Assembly (NCBI RefSeq): GCF_003063265.1
Contig: NZ_NERU01000019.1
Coordinates: forward strand, 1 to 64,000
Direction of reading: 5' to 3'
Length of the DNA: 64,000 nt
Source of the DNA: Limnohabitans sp. WS1
Lineage (GTDB): Bacteria; Pseudomonadota; Gammaproteobacteria; Burkholderiales; Burkholderiaceae_C
Below, in pieces: positions 41,311-48,510 of this stretch (the first letter of the stretch is position 1; every line of letters begins with the position of its first letter). The notes under the pieces were generated by a model. That model was not told the DNA's origin. It was given only the letters and a program-made list of their open reading frames with translations, and did not search any database. The translations under genes and the position numbers were made by a program.

Positions 41311-41910
41311 TTAATAATTTGTTATTTTTCCGTCTTTGTTTACTATTGATTCTGTTTCAATCGCAAACTTTATTTTTGATTGTTCGTATTGGGCTAGGCT
41401 TATCTCTTCTGAATACCTTGTTGGCATATTTGAATTAAATGATTTTGTTAAATTCAAGATAATTTCTTTTCCTGGTTGAATGTTTTCATCACCTTCATAT
41501 GAGTTGCTTGTGATTTTATCTCCGAATAGATTGTAGAAATGAAATATCACTTTGTATCCTGATATTTGTTCATCTGTGTTATTTTTTACGGATATCTTTA
41601 AATTAATAGTTCCTCTGCCAAATCCATACTCATCAAACTTTACTTCTTTTTTAATGAGTTTTCCGGTTAATACTGAAGTGTTGTTGGTTTGTGCTTCTGG
41701 TGCTGGTGATTTTGTCTCACTATTTGTTGTCGCTACACTTTTAATTTTTTCCTCTTGCTGTGAAACTTTTTCAGACACCTTTCCCATCATTGAACAGGTC
41801 GTAAATATCGAGCCAATGATTATGAATCCAATCATTACCCCAATGAATTTTAATATTCCCCCAAATCCGTCTAATATTCGGTCTAGTATTCCTTTTTTCT
41901 CAGTGCTCAT
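41311..41910 (-). CDS. Membrane-anchored protein with FxLYD-like beta domain
   Basis: 199 residues. One membrane helix (GGILKFIGVMIGFIIIGSIF, residues 17-36) is followed by a polar linker (EKVSQQEEKIKSVATTNSET) and a beta-rich domain with RGTINLKISVKNNTDEQISG then YKVIFHFYNLFGDKI, like extracellular FxLYD/DUF-type domains. The domain should be periplasmic. No enzyme motif is seen. The neighbour at 42003 has the same helix-plus-beta layout, so the two may be distant relatives or act together. The family is unknown. Confidence 0.6.
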   Translation of the reverse strand: MSTEKKGILDRILDGFGGILKFIGVMIGFIIIGSIFTTCSMMGKVSEKVSQQEEKIKSVATTNSETKSPAPEAQTNNTSVLTGKLIKKEVKFDEYGFGRGTINLKISVKNNTDEQISGYKVIFHFYNLFGDKITSNSYEGDENIQPGKEIILNLTKSFNSNMPTRYSEEISLAQYEQSKIKFAIETESIVNKDGKITNY

Positions 41911-41958
41911 ATAATCCCCTTTTTGCCTAATTTAATTTTTTAAAATAAAAAGTCAAAT

Positions 41959-41984
41959 AAAAAGCCACCATGAGGTGGCTTTTT
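41959..41984. terminator. Terminator after the 42003 gene
   Basis: AAAAAGCCACC-ATGA-GGTGGCTTTTT: 11-bp stem with T-run. The stem is the same as at 41282-41306, suggesting that gene and terminator were duplicated together. Confidence 0.85.
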
Positions 41985-42002
41985 GTTTGGGTGCTGTGAA
42001 GA

Positions 42003-42482
42003 TTATTCGTTTTCAAACTCTACAGACTTTGCAACGATATGTATTTCAACATCCTTTTCTTTGACTGGTTTTACATAGTCTTCATTTGAGGTTGCCCTAA
42101 AACACCGACCATATCCCTCATTGGGTTTCAGAATCTTATCTTCTGTAAGTTCGGTCCTTGTATTTAATGTGCTGGAAAATCCCTTTTTCTTAATCTCTAC
42201 TTGGAAGGTGACTCTCCTCACTGTTTCTTTTGTGTTGTTTACTACTGTGTAGAGGTAGGGATAACCTTCTTGGCAGTCCTTGCCATCTGGGTAAATCGCA
42301 TTCACCACAACTTTGGCTTCTTTCTCAAATCTCTTTTTTTCATCTCTTTCAAAAGACCAATCGGAATATTGAACAAAGAGAAAAACCGCTCCGGCTAGTC
42401 CTGCTACTGCTATGACAATCCATTTCAGAATTCTTTTGATTACTATCAAAATGGCTTCTGCTCTTTCATTTGCTGAACTCAT
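42003..42482 (-). CDS. Membrane-anchored protein, element-encoded
   Basis: 159 residues. A membrane helix (ILKWIVIAVAGLAGAVFLFV, about 18-37) is followed by a charged stretch and a beta-rich domain: YPYLYTVVNNTKETVRRVTF, EIKKKGFSS and NEGYGRCFRATSN. Two Cys (DCQEG, GRCFR) could form a disulfide in the periplasm. The VVNNTKETVRRVTFQVEI strand recalls the 41311 protein. No known family is recognised. It ends 10 bases right of... its ATG faces the integrase stop at 42493, so both may share the integrase transcript. Confidence 0.6.
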   Translation of the reverse strand: MSSANERAEAILIVIKRILKWIVIAVAGLAGAVFLFVQYSDWSFERDEKKRFEKEAKVVVNAIYPDGKDCQEGYPYLYTVVNNTKETVRRVTFQVEIKKKGFSSTLNTRTELTEDKILKPNEGYGRCFRATSNEDYVKPVKEKDVEIHIVAKSVEFENE

Positions 42483-42492
42483 TTTCTGCCTT

Positions 42493-43818
42493 TCATTTCA
42501 TTGAATAATAATGTTCTGCTGTGATTCTGCTGTTCCTGTGTCCAATCTGCTTGAGTACTTCTGATTGGTCGCTGAACTGGGCTTTTCTTTCTGGGAATGT
42601 ATTTCTCATTCTCTCAATTGCCCTTGGTGTTGAATGCCCCAAAAGCTGGCTCAGCAAAATACTGTTTGAAATCCCTACCTGCTCAATCATTCTGCTGATG
42701 TAGTCTTTTCTGTAATCGTGCTGTTTAATATTCAGGTTGGCACTTTCCATAGCTTTGGTGTATGAACCATCAAATCCCAAAACTTCATAATCAAAAAGCC
42801 TATCTGAATCCTTTCTGATAAGGCTTTTGATAAATCGGTACTGTCGCTCATTGAGATAGACAATCCGTTCTGTGTTTTTTGACTGAATGTAAATATGCGG
42901 GGTAGGTTTCTCAAAAATCTGCTCTTTGGTCAAAAGAACTGCTTCTTGTCTTCTCAATCCCAATTTATACATGAGGTGGACAACTGGTCTGATGTTCTTT
43001 CCCTTGATTGCTTTTGCCAGTCGTTTAAGAATGTCGTGATTAAAACGGAATGGTTTTTTCCTGAAAATTTTATTTCCGTTGGTCAAGATATCTTTGTCAT
43101 ACATCAACCAAGGATTGGGAAGATTTCCCAAATCACTGTTGAAGGTATGAAGTTTCTTCCAAAAAACACTAGCTCTGCTCAGATATGTGCTGATTGAAAT
43201 GGGCTTCATCCCTTTTGCTTTCAGGGCAATAACTAGGCTGTTGATATCTGAGTTTTTGAGTTCACTTGGTTTGAGCATTCCAATGGTTGTTCTTATTGTT
43301 TCATTCCAATGGGCTTTGCTGATTTTAAACTGTGAATCAACTTCGTGGTTTATTTCTGTATTAAGACAAATATCAAGCATTCCTAGTGTGCTTTGCTTTT
43401 GTCTGAGCTTGTATTTGTCTTCTGGTTTTCTCTCGTCCAAGTGAGCATATTTCGGGTCAATGTACCTGTCAATGTATTTGCTCAAGTAGGTATCAATTGG
43501 CGGGTCCAGCATGAACTGTTCCAGTGTTTTGTACTGTTCGGATTCTGTGTCAACCAAACCCTTGACGGTCATTGCTCCATACTTGTTCTCACAAGCTTGA
43601 ATGAGTTCTATGGCATCTGCATACTTGCTGAAGGTCTTGTTCACCTTCAGCCCTAACTTCGTCTTGTTGAACTGAACCTTAAAGTAGGTCCTTCCGTTCT
43701 TCTCTATGATGGTGAGATGCTTTCGCTTTGGGTAGGCTGAAGAGCTCATCTGTGGTGTTTGAAAGTGGTTAAAAAAGGGTGGGTGCTTCACTGATTTTAA
43801 CCACAATCTCCAACTCAT
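42493..43818 (-). CDS. Tyrosine recombinase (integrase) with extended C-terminus
   Basis: 441 residues if begun at 43818, or 418 from the Met at 43749 (MSSSAYPKRKHL); no clear ribosome site decides. The catalytic domain has the first Arg in YKLGLRRQEAVLL (about 290), Lys in IYIQSKNTERIVYL, H-x-x-R in HDYRKDYISRMIE (367-370), and Tyr in ITAEHYYSMK (437 or 438). Between H-x-x-R and Tyr there are two GH motifs, LLGHSTPRAIER and QIGHRNSRITAE, and about 67 residues, roughly twice the usual distance. It should integrate and excise the element at GGTG. Confidence 0.87.
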   Translation of the reverse strand: MSWRLWLKSVKHPPFFNHFQTPQMSSSAYPKRKHLTIIEKNGRTYFKVQFNKTKLGLKVNKTFSKYADAIELIQACENKYGAMTVKGLVDTESEQYKTLEQFMLDPPIDTYLSKYIDRYIDPKYAHLDERKPEDKYKLRQKQSTLGMLDICLNTEINHEVDSQFKISKAHWNETIRTTIGMLKPSELKNSDINSLVIALKAKGMKPISISTYLSRASVFWKKLHTFNSDLGNLPNPWLMYDKDILTNGNKIFRKKPFRFNHDILKRLAKAIKGKNIRPVVHLMYKLGLRRQEAVLLTKEQIFEKPTPHIYIQSKNTERIVYLNERQYRFIKSLIRKDSDRLFDYEVLGFDGSYTKAMESANLNIKQHDYRKDYISRMIEQVGISNSILLSQLLGHSTPRAIERMRNTFPERKAQFSDQSEVLKQIGHRNSRITAEHYYSMK

Positions 43819-43907
43819 GCAAAAGGATGTGATGTGAATGAAATCAACAACTTAGATAAGTCAAAGAACCTTCAAACCATCGTTCTTGGTGGTGGTTGCT
43901 TCTGGTG
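43755..43907. other. Right end of the element: recombinase arm-site repeats
   Basis: Holds GTGTTTGAAAGTGGTTAAAA (43755-43774), the inverse TTTTAACCAC (43795-43804), AAATCAACAACTTA (43841-43854), ACTTA-GA-TAAGT beside it, and the junction GGTG (43904-43907). It overlaps the 5' end of the integrase frame. Matching sequences lie at 36508 and 36541 in the left end. Confidence 0.6.
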
Positions 43908-44707
43908 TAGAAAAACACCGTTTCGCCGCTGACCTCCACCCGCCCAGCCAGCGCTTTCAGGCCAGCTTCTTGTGCCAGCGCGACTGCGCCTTGGCCAAAC
44001 ACCTCGACCACTTCGGGCTCCAAGTGCTCGGCAATCAAATCGCGGGGTTTGCCTTCGGCGATTTTGCGGCCTTGGTCCAGCACCAACAGGCGACTGCACA
44101 AGCGCTCGGCTTCGTCCATGAAATGGGTGGTCAGCAAGATGGATTTACCCTCTTGCAGCAGCACCTGCAAGCGCTCCCACATGAGGTGTCGCGCCTGCGG
44201 GTCCAGGCCCGTGGTGGGCTCGTCCAGCATCAAAAGCTGCGGGTGGTTGATGAGGGCGCGGGCCAGACTCAAGCGCCGCTTCATGCCGCCCGACAACTCG
44301 CCCGGTTTGGCTTTGGCTTTGTGGCTGAGCGCGCCGAATTCGAGCAACTGGGGAATGCGTTCGCGAATCACGGCGTCAGGCAAGCCAAAGTAGCGGCCAA
44401 AGACCAGCAGGTTTTCTTCCGCCGTGAAGTCCGGGTCCAGCGTGTCCATCTGCGCCACCACGCCCAAGCGGGCTTTGATGGCCAAGGCGTCTTGGGGCAT
44501 TTGCAACCCGTCGAAATAACGGATTTCACCGCCATCAGGCTGCGACAGGCCCAGGCACATGCGCAGCGTGGTGGTTTTGCCCGCGCCGTTGGGGCCGATC
44601 ACGCCCAGGCATTCACCGGGCTGGATGTGAAAAGACAGGTCGTTGACCACCGTGGTGTCGCCATAGCGTTTGACCAGGTGTTCGACCGAAAGCAAAGGGG
44701 TGTTCAT
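43908..44707 (-). pseudogene. 5' part of the split NodI-like ABC ATPase gene
   Basis: 266 codons of an ATPase that originally had 309. All nucleotide-binding motifs remain: Walker A GVIGPNGAGKTTTL, signature GELSGGMKRRLSLARAL, Walker B LLMLDEPTTGLD and switch LLTTHFMDEAERL. The frame reads on into the element and stops at 43844, adding about 20 foreign residues (RSNHHQERWFEG...). A truncated but possibly ATP-binding protein could still be made. The missing 43 codons lie at 36346-36475. The ATG at 44707 (MNTPLLSVEHLVKRYGD) is the family start; the native partner permease is at 35537-36343. Confidence 0.85.
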
Positions 44708-44740
44708 GCCCGGATTGTGCCCTGCCCCCGGGCGGTATTT

Positions 44741-45290
44741 GCAGGTCGGCGGCTTCAGCCCCGACATGGACCTGCGGCACAGTGGACATTGTCGGAGCTG
44801 AAGCTACCGACCTACGGGGATATCTGTAGGTCGGCGGCTTCAGCCCGGACATGGACCTGCGCCACAGCGGACATTGTCGGACCTGAAGGTACCGACGTAC
44901 GGGGATATCTGTAGGTCGGCGGCTTCAGCCCCGACATGGACCTGCGGCACAGCGGACATTGTCGGACCTGAAGGTACCGATCTACGGTGGATATCTGCAG
45001 GTCGGCGGCTTCAGCCCCGACATGAACCTGCGGCACAGCGGACATTGCCGGACCTGAAGGTACCGACCTACGGGGATATCTGTAGGTCGGCGGCTTTAGC
45101 CCCGACATGGACCTGCGCCACAGTGGACATTGTCGGACCTGAAGGTACCGACCTGCGGGGATATCTGTAGGTCGGCGGCTTTAGCCCCGACATGGACCTG
45201 CGCCACAGTGGACACTGTCGGACCTGAAGGTACCGACCTACGGGGATATCTGTAGGTCGGCGGCTTCAGCCCCGACATGGACCTGCGGCA
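44741..45290. repeat. REP family B tandem array (seven heads, 85-bp period)
   Basis: Heads GTAGGTCGG or GCAGGTCGG start at 44741, 44826, 44911, 44997, 45082, 45167 and 45252. Each unit has a forward REP (GTCGG-C-GGC-TTYA-GCC-CCGAC, with one bulged base), a spacer with ATGGACCTGCG and CAGYGGACA, an inverse REP (GTCGGACCTGAAGGTACCGA) and a GGGGATATCT link. It fills almost all of the 645-base gap between the ATPase fragment and psd. Confidence 0.88.
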
Positions 45291-45352
45291 AAGCCAGCTG
45301 GGCTGCCCGATAAAATCAAGCCCTTCTTCTGAACCGCCCCGGCGGCCCCCAC

Positions 45353-46210
45353 ATGTCCAGCTCCTTTTCTGACCGCTTGGCGGTTTTGCCGCAGTACCTG
45401 ATTCCCAAACAAGCCTTGACCGCCTTTGCGGGCTGGGTGGCGGGCAGCCAGTGGGGGGGCACAACGACCGGCATCATCAACTGGTTCGTCAAGCGCTACA
45501 ACGTGAACATGAGCGAAGCGGCCAACCCGGACACGGCCAGCTACAAGAGCTTCAACGAATTTTTCACACGCCCGCTCAAGGCCAGCGCACGGCCCCTGGC
45601 CGATGCTGCTTTCGTGAGTCCGGTGGACGGGGCCATCAGCCAGTGCGGCCCGATTTCTGGCGACCAGGTGTTTCAGGCCAAGGGCCACCGCTACAGCACA
45701 CGCGCCCTGGTGGGCGGTGATGCGGCGCTGGCGGCGCAGTTTCAGGATGGTAAATTTGCCACGCTGTACCTGAGCCCCCGCGACTACCACCGCATCCACA
45801 TGCCGTGTGCCGGGCGCTTGACCCGCATGATTTACGTGCCGGGCGATTTGTTTTCGGTCAATCCGACCACGGCACGGGGCGTGCCCGGCCTGTTTGCGCG
45901 CAACGAGCGGGTGGTCTGCGTGTTTGAAGGCGAGCACGGCCCGTTTGTCATGGTGCTGGTGGGCGCGACCATCGTGGGCAGCATGGCCACCGTGTGGCAC
46001 GGGGTGGTGAACCCGCCACGCGCTGGCCAGATCCGGGAATGGACTTATGAAATGGGCAACATCGCCCTGGCGCAAGGCGAAGAGATGGGCCGCTTTTTGC
46101 TGGGCTCCACCGTGGTCATGCTGTTCCCCCAAGGTGTGATGCAGTTCAACAAGGACTGGACAGCCACCCGGCCCATCGTCATGGGCGAGGCCATGGGCAG
46201 CTTGGACTGA
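45353..46210 (+). CDS. psd: Phosphatidylserine decarboxylase proenzyme
   Basis: 285 residues, normal length. Family motifs are SFNEFFTRPL, VSPVDGAISQ, LSPRDYHRIHMP (with the His and Asp of the catalytic site) and the self-cleavage motif FLLGSTVVMLFP near residue 250, where LGST is cut before Ser to give the pyruvoyl alpha-subunit. It is an inner-membrane enzyme making phosphatidylethanolamine. It stands alone; a stem-loop follows its stop. Confidence 0.95.
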   Translation: MSSSFSDRLAVLPQYLIPKQALTAFAGWVAGSQWGGTTTGIINWFVKRYNVNMSEAANPDTASYKSFNEFFTRPLKASARPLADAAFVSPVDGAISQCGPISGDQVFQAKGHRYSTRALVGGDAALAAQFQDGKFATLYLSPRDYHRIHMPCAGRLTRMIYVPGDLFSVNPTTARGVPGLFARNERVVCVFEGEHGPFVMVLVGATIVGSMATVWHGVVNPPRAGQIREWTYEMGNIALAQGEEMGRFLLGSTVVMLFPQGVMQFNKDWTATRPIVMGEAMGSLD

Positions 46211-46234
46211 GAACGGACCAAGTCAGTGCTGAAT

Positions 46235-46268
46235 CGACCGAGGAGACAAGCACTTGACGCCTCGGTCG
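46235..46268. terminator. Stem-loop between convergent psd and udg
   Basis: CGACCGAGG (46235-46243) and CCTCGGTCG (46260-46268), with CAAG/CTTG inside the loop. There is no T-run, so it may stall or protect rather than end transcripts by itself. Confidence 0.55.
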
Positions 46269-46289
46269 CTGTTCAAAGACCCCCGATTT

Positions 46290-47207
46290 TTAACCTTTGA
46301 CCACCTGAAGCGCCAGCACCAAATCGGCCCAGGCTTTGGCTTTGTCCGCCGGGTTGCGCAGCAAGCTTGAAGGGGGGTAGGTCACCACCACCGGCACCCC
46401 TTGGTAGTCGTGCAAGCGGCCCCGCAGCTTGCCCATGGGCTCGGTGCTGCCCAACAGGGACTGAATGGCAAATCGGCCCATGGCCAAAATAACTTGGGGT
46501 TGCACCAATGCAACTTGCCGGGACAAGTACGCGGCGCAAACCGCCAACTCACCCGGCTCGGGGTTACGCCCATTCGGGGGGCGGCACTTGACTGCGCTCG
46601 TCAGGTGCGCCTCGGTCAGGGCCAAGCCGTCCACTGGCACGGCCCCGGTCGCTGTCCCAGCTGCGCGGCGCGCCCCCACCGCCTTCAGCATGTTGTCCAG
46701 CAACACGCCTTCAGGGCCCGCAAAAACCTGCCCCGTTTCTTCGTCTTGCTCGCTGGGCGGGTCCCCCACGACCAGCCACGCGGCTTTGGCTCGTCCAACG
46801 CCCAACATGGGGGGCTTGCCTGAAGCGCACAGGGCACAAGCTTTGCAGCCGCTGACCGCGGCCTCCAGGCCCGACCAATCCATCTCGGCCAAGCCTGGGG
46901 GCAAGGGCGGGCGCTCTGAGGGCACTGCGCCCAAGGGGGCGGCCGTGACCGGCAACACCCGCTTTGGAGGCACGTCAGGCCGCGCTGGGCGCTCGGGCAG
47001 CGATTCGGGTGCGGCGTCCCCAAGCGGTGAAACGGCCAAAGGGGCAAGCGCCTGAGAAGCGGCTTTGGGCGTGGAGACAGTCTGTGCGCTGTGCGCCGGG
47101 GGAGGCGCAGGCTCGGCATCGGCTTTGGGCCACCACACGCGCACACCCATTTCGGCCAGCATGGCGCGTTGGCGGTCGTCCAGGTCGAATCGGGTCGGGT
47201 CGCTCAT
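46290..47207 (-). CDS. Uracil-DNA glycosylase family 4-like protein
   Basis: About 305 residues. The C-terminal half is a UdgX/type 4 uracil glycosylase: GCKACALCASGKPPMLGVG with two iron-sulfur Cys, WLVVGDPPSEQDEETGQVFAGPEG with the catalytic loop, AVKCRPPNGRNPEPGELAVCAAYL with two further Cys, and QVILAMGRFAIQSLL. The N-terminal 120 residues are Pro/Ala-rich and disordered, as in other Burkholderiales. It removes uracil from DNA. The start is ATG 47207 or GTG 47219; the latter overlaps the rimI stop as GTGA. Last gene of a four-gene operon. Confidence 0.85.
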   Translation of the reverse strand: MSDPTRFDLDDRQRAMLAEMGVRVWWPKADAEPAPPPAHSAQTVSTPKAASQALAPLAVSPLGDAAPESLPERPARPDVPPKRVLPVTAAPLGAVPSERPPLPPGLAEMDWSGLEAAVSGCKACALCASGKPPMLGVGRAKAAWLVVGDPPSEQDEETGQVFAGPEGVLLDNMLKAVGARRAAGTATGAVPVDGLALTEAHLTSAVKCRPPNGRNPEPGELAVCAAYLSRQVALVQPQVILAMGRFAIQSLLGSTEPMGKLRGRLHDYQGVPVVVTYPPSSLLRNPADKAKAWADLVLALQVVKG

Positions 47208-47215
47208 GTTGGGGC

Positions 47216-47728
47216 TCACAGTTTCAAACTCATCACCACCGCGTGTTCACGCTGCTGGCGACCTGCGGGATAGTAATCCTTGCGGATGCTGATCTGCCTG
47301 AATCCATAGCGCTGGTAGACCTGCAAGGCGCGCTGGTTGCTTTGGCGCACCTCCAGCCACAGCCATTGGGCACCTTCTTGGCGCGACCACAGCGACAAGG
47401 CCTCCAGCATCATGTGGCCCCAACCTTGGCCTTGGCGTGCCGGGGCGACGGTGATGTTGAGCAAATGCATTTCTTCAAAACCGCGCATGGCCAAAAAGTA
47501 ACCCAGCAACTCGTCATCGAGCCACAGGCATTGGGCCTCAAACAAGGGGTTGATCGAATCCCGAAAATTGCCGCGTGACCAAGGATGGCTGTAAGCGCTT
47601 TGCTCAATGGCCATGACGGCATCGAGGTCGTCTTGCGTCATGGGGGCCAGAGTGACCGCATCGCGCATGGCCTGCGATGGTGGGGCCTGCCGTGGTGGGG
47701 CATCTGGCTTCATGTCTGGGCCCGTCAT
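47216..47728 (-). CDS. rimI: Ribosomal protein S18 alanine N-acetyltransferase
   Basis: 170 residues of the GNAT fold. Acetyl-CoA binding is in ITVAPARQGQGWGHMML, with LWLEVRQSNQRALQVYQRYGF downstream, both RimI signatures; SAYSHPWSRGNFRDSI is the substrate side. The N-terminal 25 residues are a weakly conserved extension. Its ATG overlaps the tsaB stop (ATGA). The tsaB-rimI pairing is common and often also includes tsaD elsewhere. Confidence 0.9.
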   Translation of the reverse strand: MTGPDMKPDAPPRQAPPSQAMRDAVTLAPMTQDDLDAVMAIEQSAYSHPWSRGNFRDSINPLFEAQCLWLDDELLGYFLAMRGFEEMHLLNITVAPARQGQGWGHMMLEALSLWSRQEGAQWLWLEVRQSNQRALQVYQRYGFRQISIRKDYYPAGRQQREHAVVMSLKL

Positions 47729-48510
47729 GCCTGGGGGGCCGCTTTGGCGCTCGCAGCTTGGGCTTTCATGGCCTCACGCTCGGCGGTGGTGTTGGCCACT
47801 TTGTCACGGATGTACAAGGGCATGGCCTGATCGGCCGGCACAGCCAGCCCCTTCGCCCACAAATCGGGGGCCAAACGCAGCAAAGCGGCGGCCGTGGGCA
47901 AAGCCACTTCATGCCGGCCTTGCGGCAGCCGTGCGCCATAAACGGCCAAGGCATTGCCTGCCAACAACACAGCTTTGCCCTGCGGTAGGTGGATTTTTTC
48001 TGGGGCACTGACCTGCAAAGGGGACGCCTCTTGCCAGTGGCCTTGATCTGGCCCATCCACCTCGGACGAAGGCTGCCAAAGGTAAGCCGCGCTGTACACC
48101 TCATCCATGCGTGCATCGAGCATGGCCAGCACCGTCAACGGCGCATCGGGCGGCAGGTGCCCGGCTTGGCACTGCGCAAAGCGGGCCTCTTCGGCCACGG
48201 CCAGCAAAGTATCCACCGGCAAAACGGGCAAATCGGCCCCAAACGCCAGACCCTGGGCCACGGCACAGGCCGTGCGCAAACCCGTGAACGAGCCCGGCCC
48301 CCGGCCAAACACGATCGCATCAAGCGACGCCAGCGGCATGTCGGCCTCGGCCAACATGGCCAGCACAGCGGGAATCAAGCCACTCGAAGCCTGTGCGCCA
48401 CCGGGCAGGGTTTGCGTCCAAACCCGATCACCTCGGGCCACCGCCAAAGACAGCACATCGGTGCTGGTGTCAAAGGCCAACCAACGCCATTCTTTTGGCT
48501 GAGTGCTCAT
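47725..48510 (-). CDS. tsaB: tRNA threonylcarbamoyladenosine biosynthesis protein TsaB
   Basis: 261 residues of the ASKHA fold. It starts MSTQPKEWRWLAFDTSTDVL and has the TsaB marks LDAIVFGRGPGSFTGLRTACAVAQGLAFG near 70-98 and PVDTLLAVAEEA. TsaB binds TsaD and TsaE to make t6A at position 37 of tRNA. The frame is open to 48954, but that extension is the shadow of the eamA gene; GGAG lies nine bases before ATG 48510. A second t6A gene, tsaC, is at 52880. Confidence 0.9.
   Translation of the reverse strand: MSTQPKEWRWLAFDTSTDVLSLAVARGDRVWTQTLPGGAQASSGLIPAVLAMLAEADMPLASLDAIVFGRGPGSFTGLRTACAVAQGLAFGADLPVLPVDTLLAVAEEARFAQCQAGHLPPDAPLTVLAMLDARMDEVYSAAYLWQPSSEVDGPDQGHWQEASPLQVSAPEKIHLPQGKAVLLAGNALAVYGARLPQGRHEVALPTAAALLRLAPDLWAKGLAVPADQAMPLYIRDKVANTTAEREAMKAQAASAKAAPQA

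Larger units (their letters stand above)
36476..43907. mobile_element. Integrated mobilizable plasmid-like element (IME), 7.4 kb
   Basis: AT-rich DNA, visibly unlike its GC-rich flanks, inserted in the NodI-like gene with GGTG at both junctions (36472-36475 and 43904-43907). It encodes a tyrosine recombinase at the right end, a relaxase and MobC at the left end, a ColE2-type Rep with a ColE2-like origin, and six small unknown genes. Related sequences recur near both ends (see att entries). No conjugation pore genes are present, so transfer would need a helper. The presence of a replicon is unusual for an element of this kind. Confidence 0.88.

Noticed and set aside
36476..43907. Prophage or full conjugative element
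   Set aside because: There are no capsid, terminase, tail, VirB/Tra or coupling-protein genes; only integrase, Rep and mobilisation genes are present.
43841..43907. tRNA gene as the integration target
   Set aside because: Both flanks translate as one ABC ATPase; no cloverleaf or T-loop sequence was seen at either junction.
44741..45290. CRISPR-like regular repeats
   Set aside because: The period is regular (85 bp), but the between-repeat DNA is also repeated and each unit contains facing hairpins. There are no unique spacers and no cas genes.
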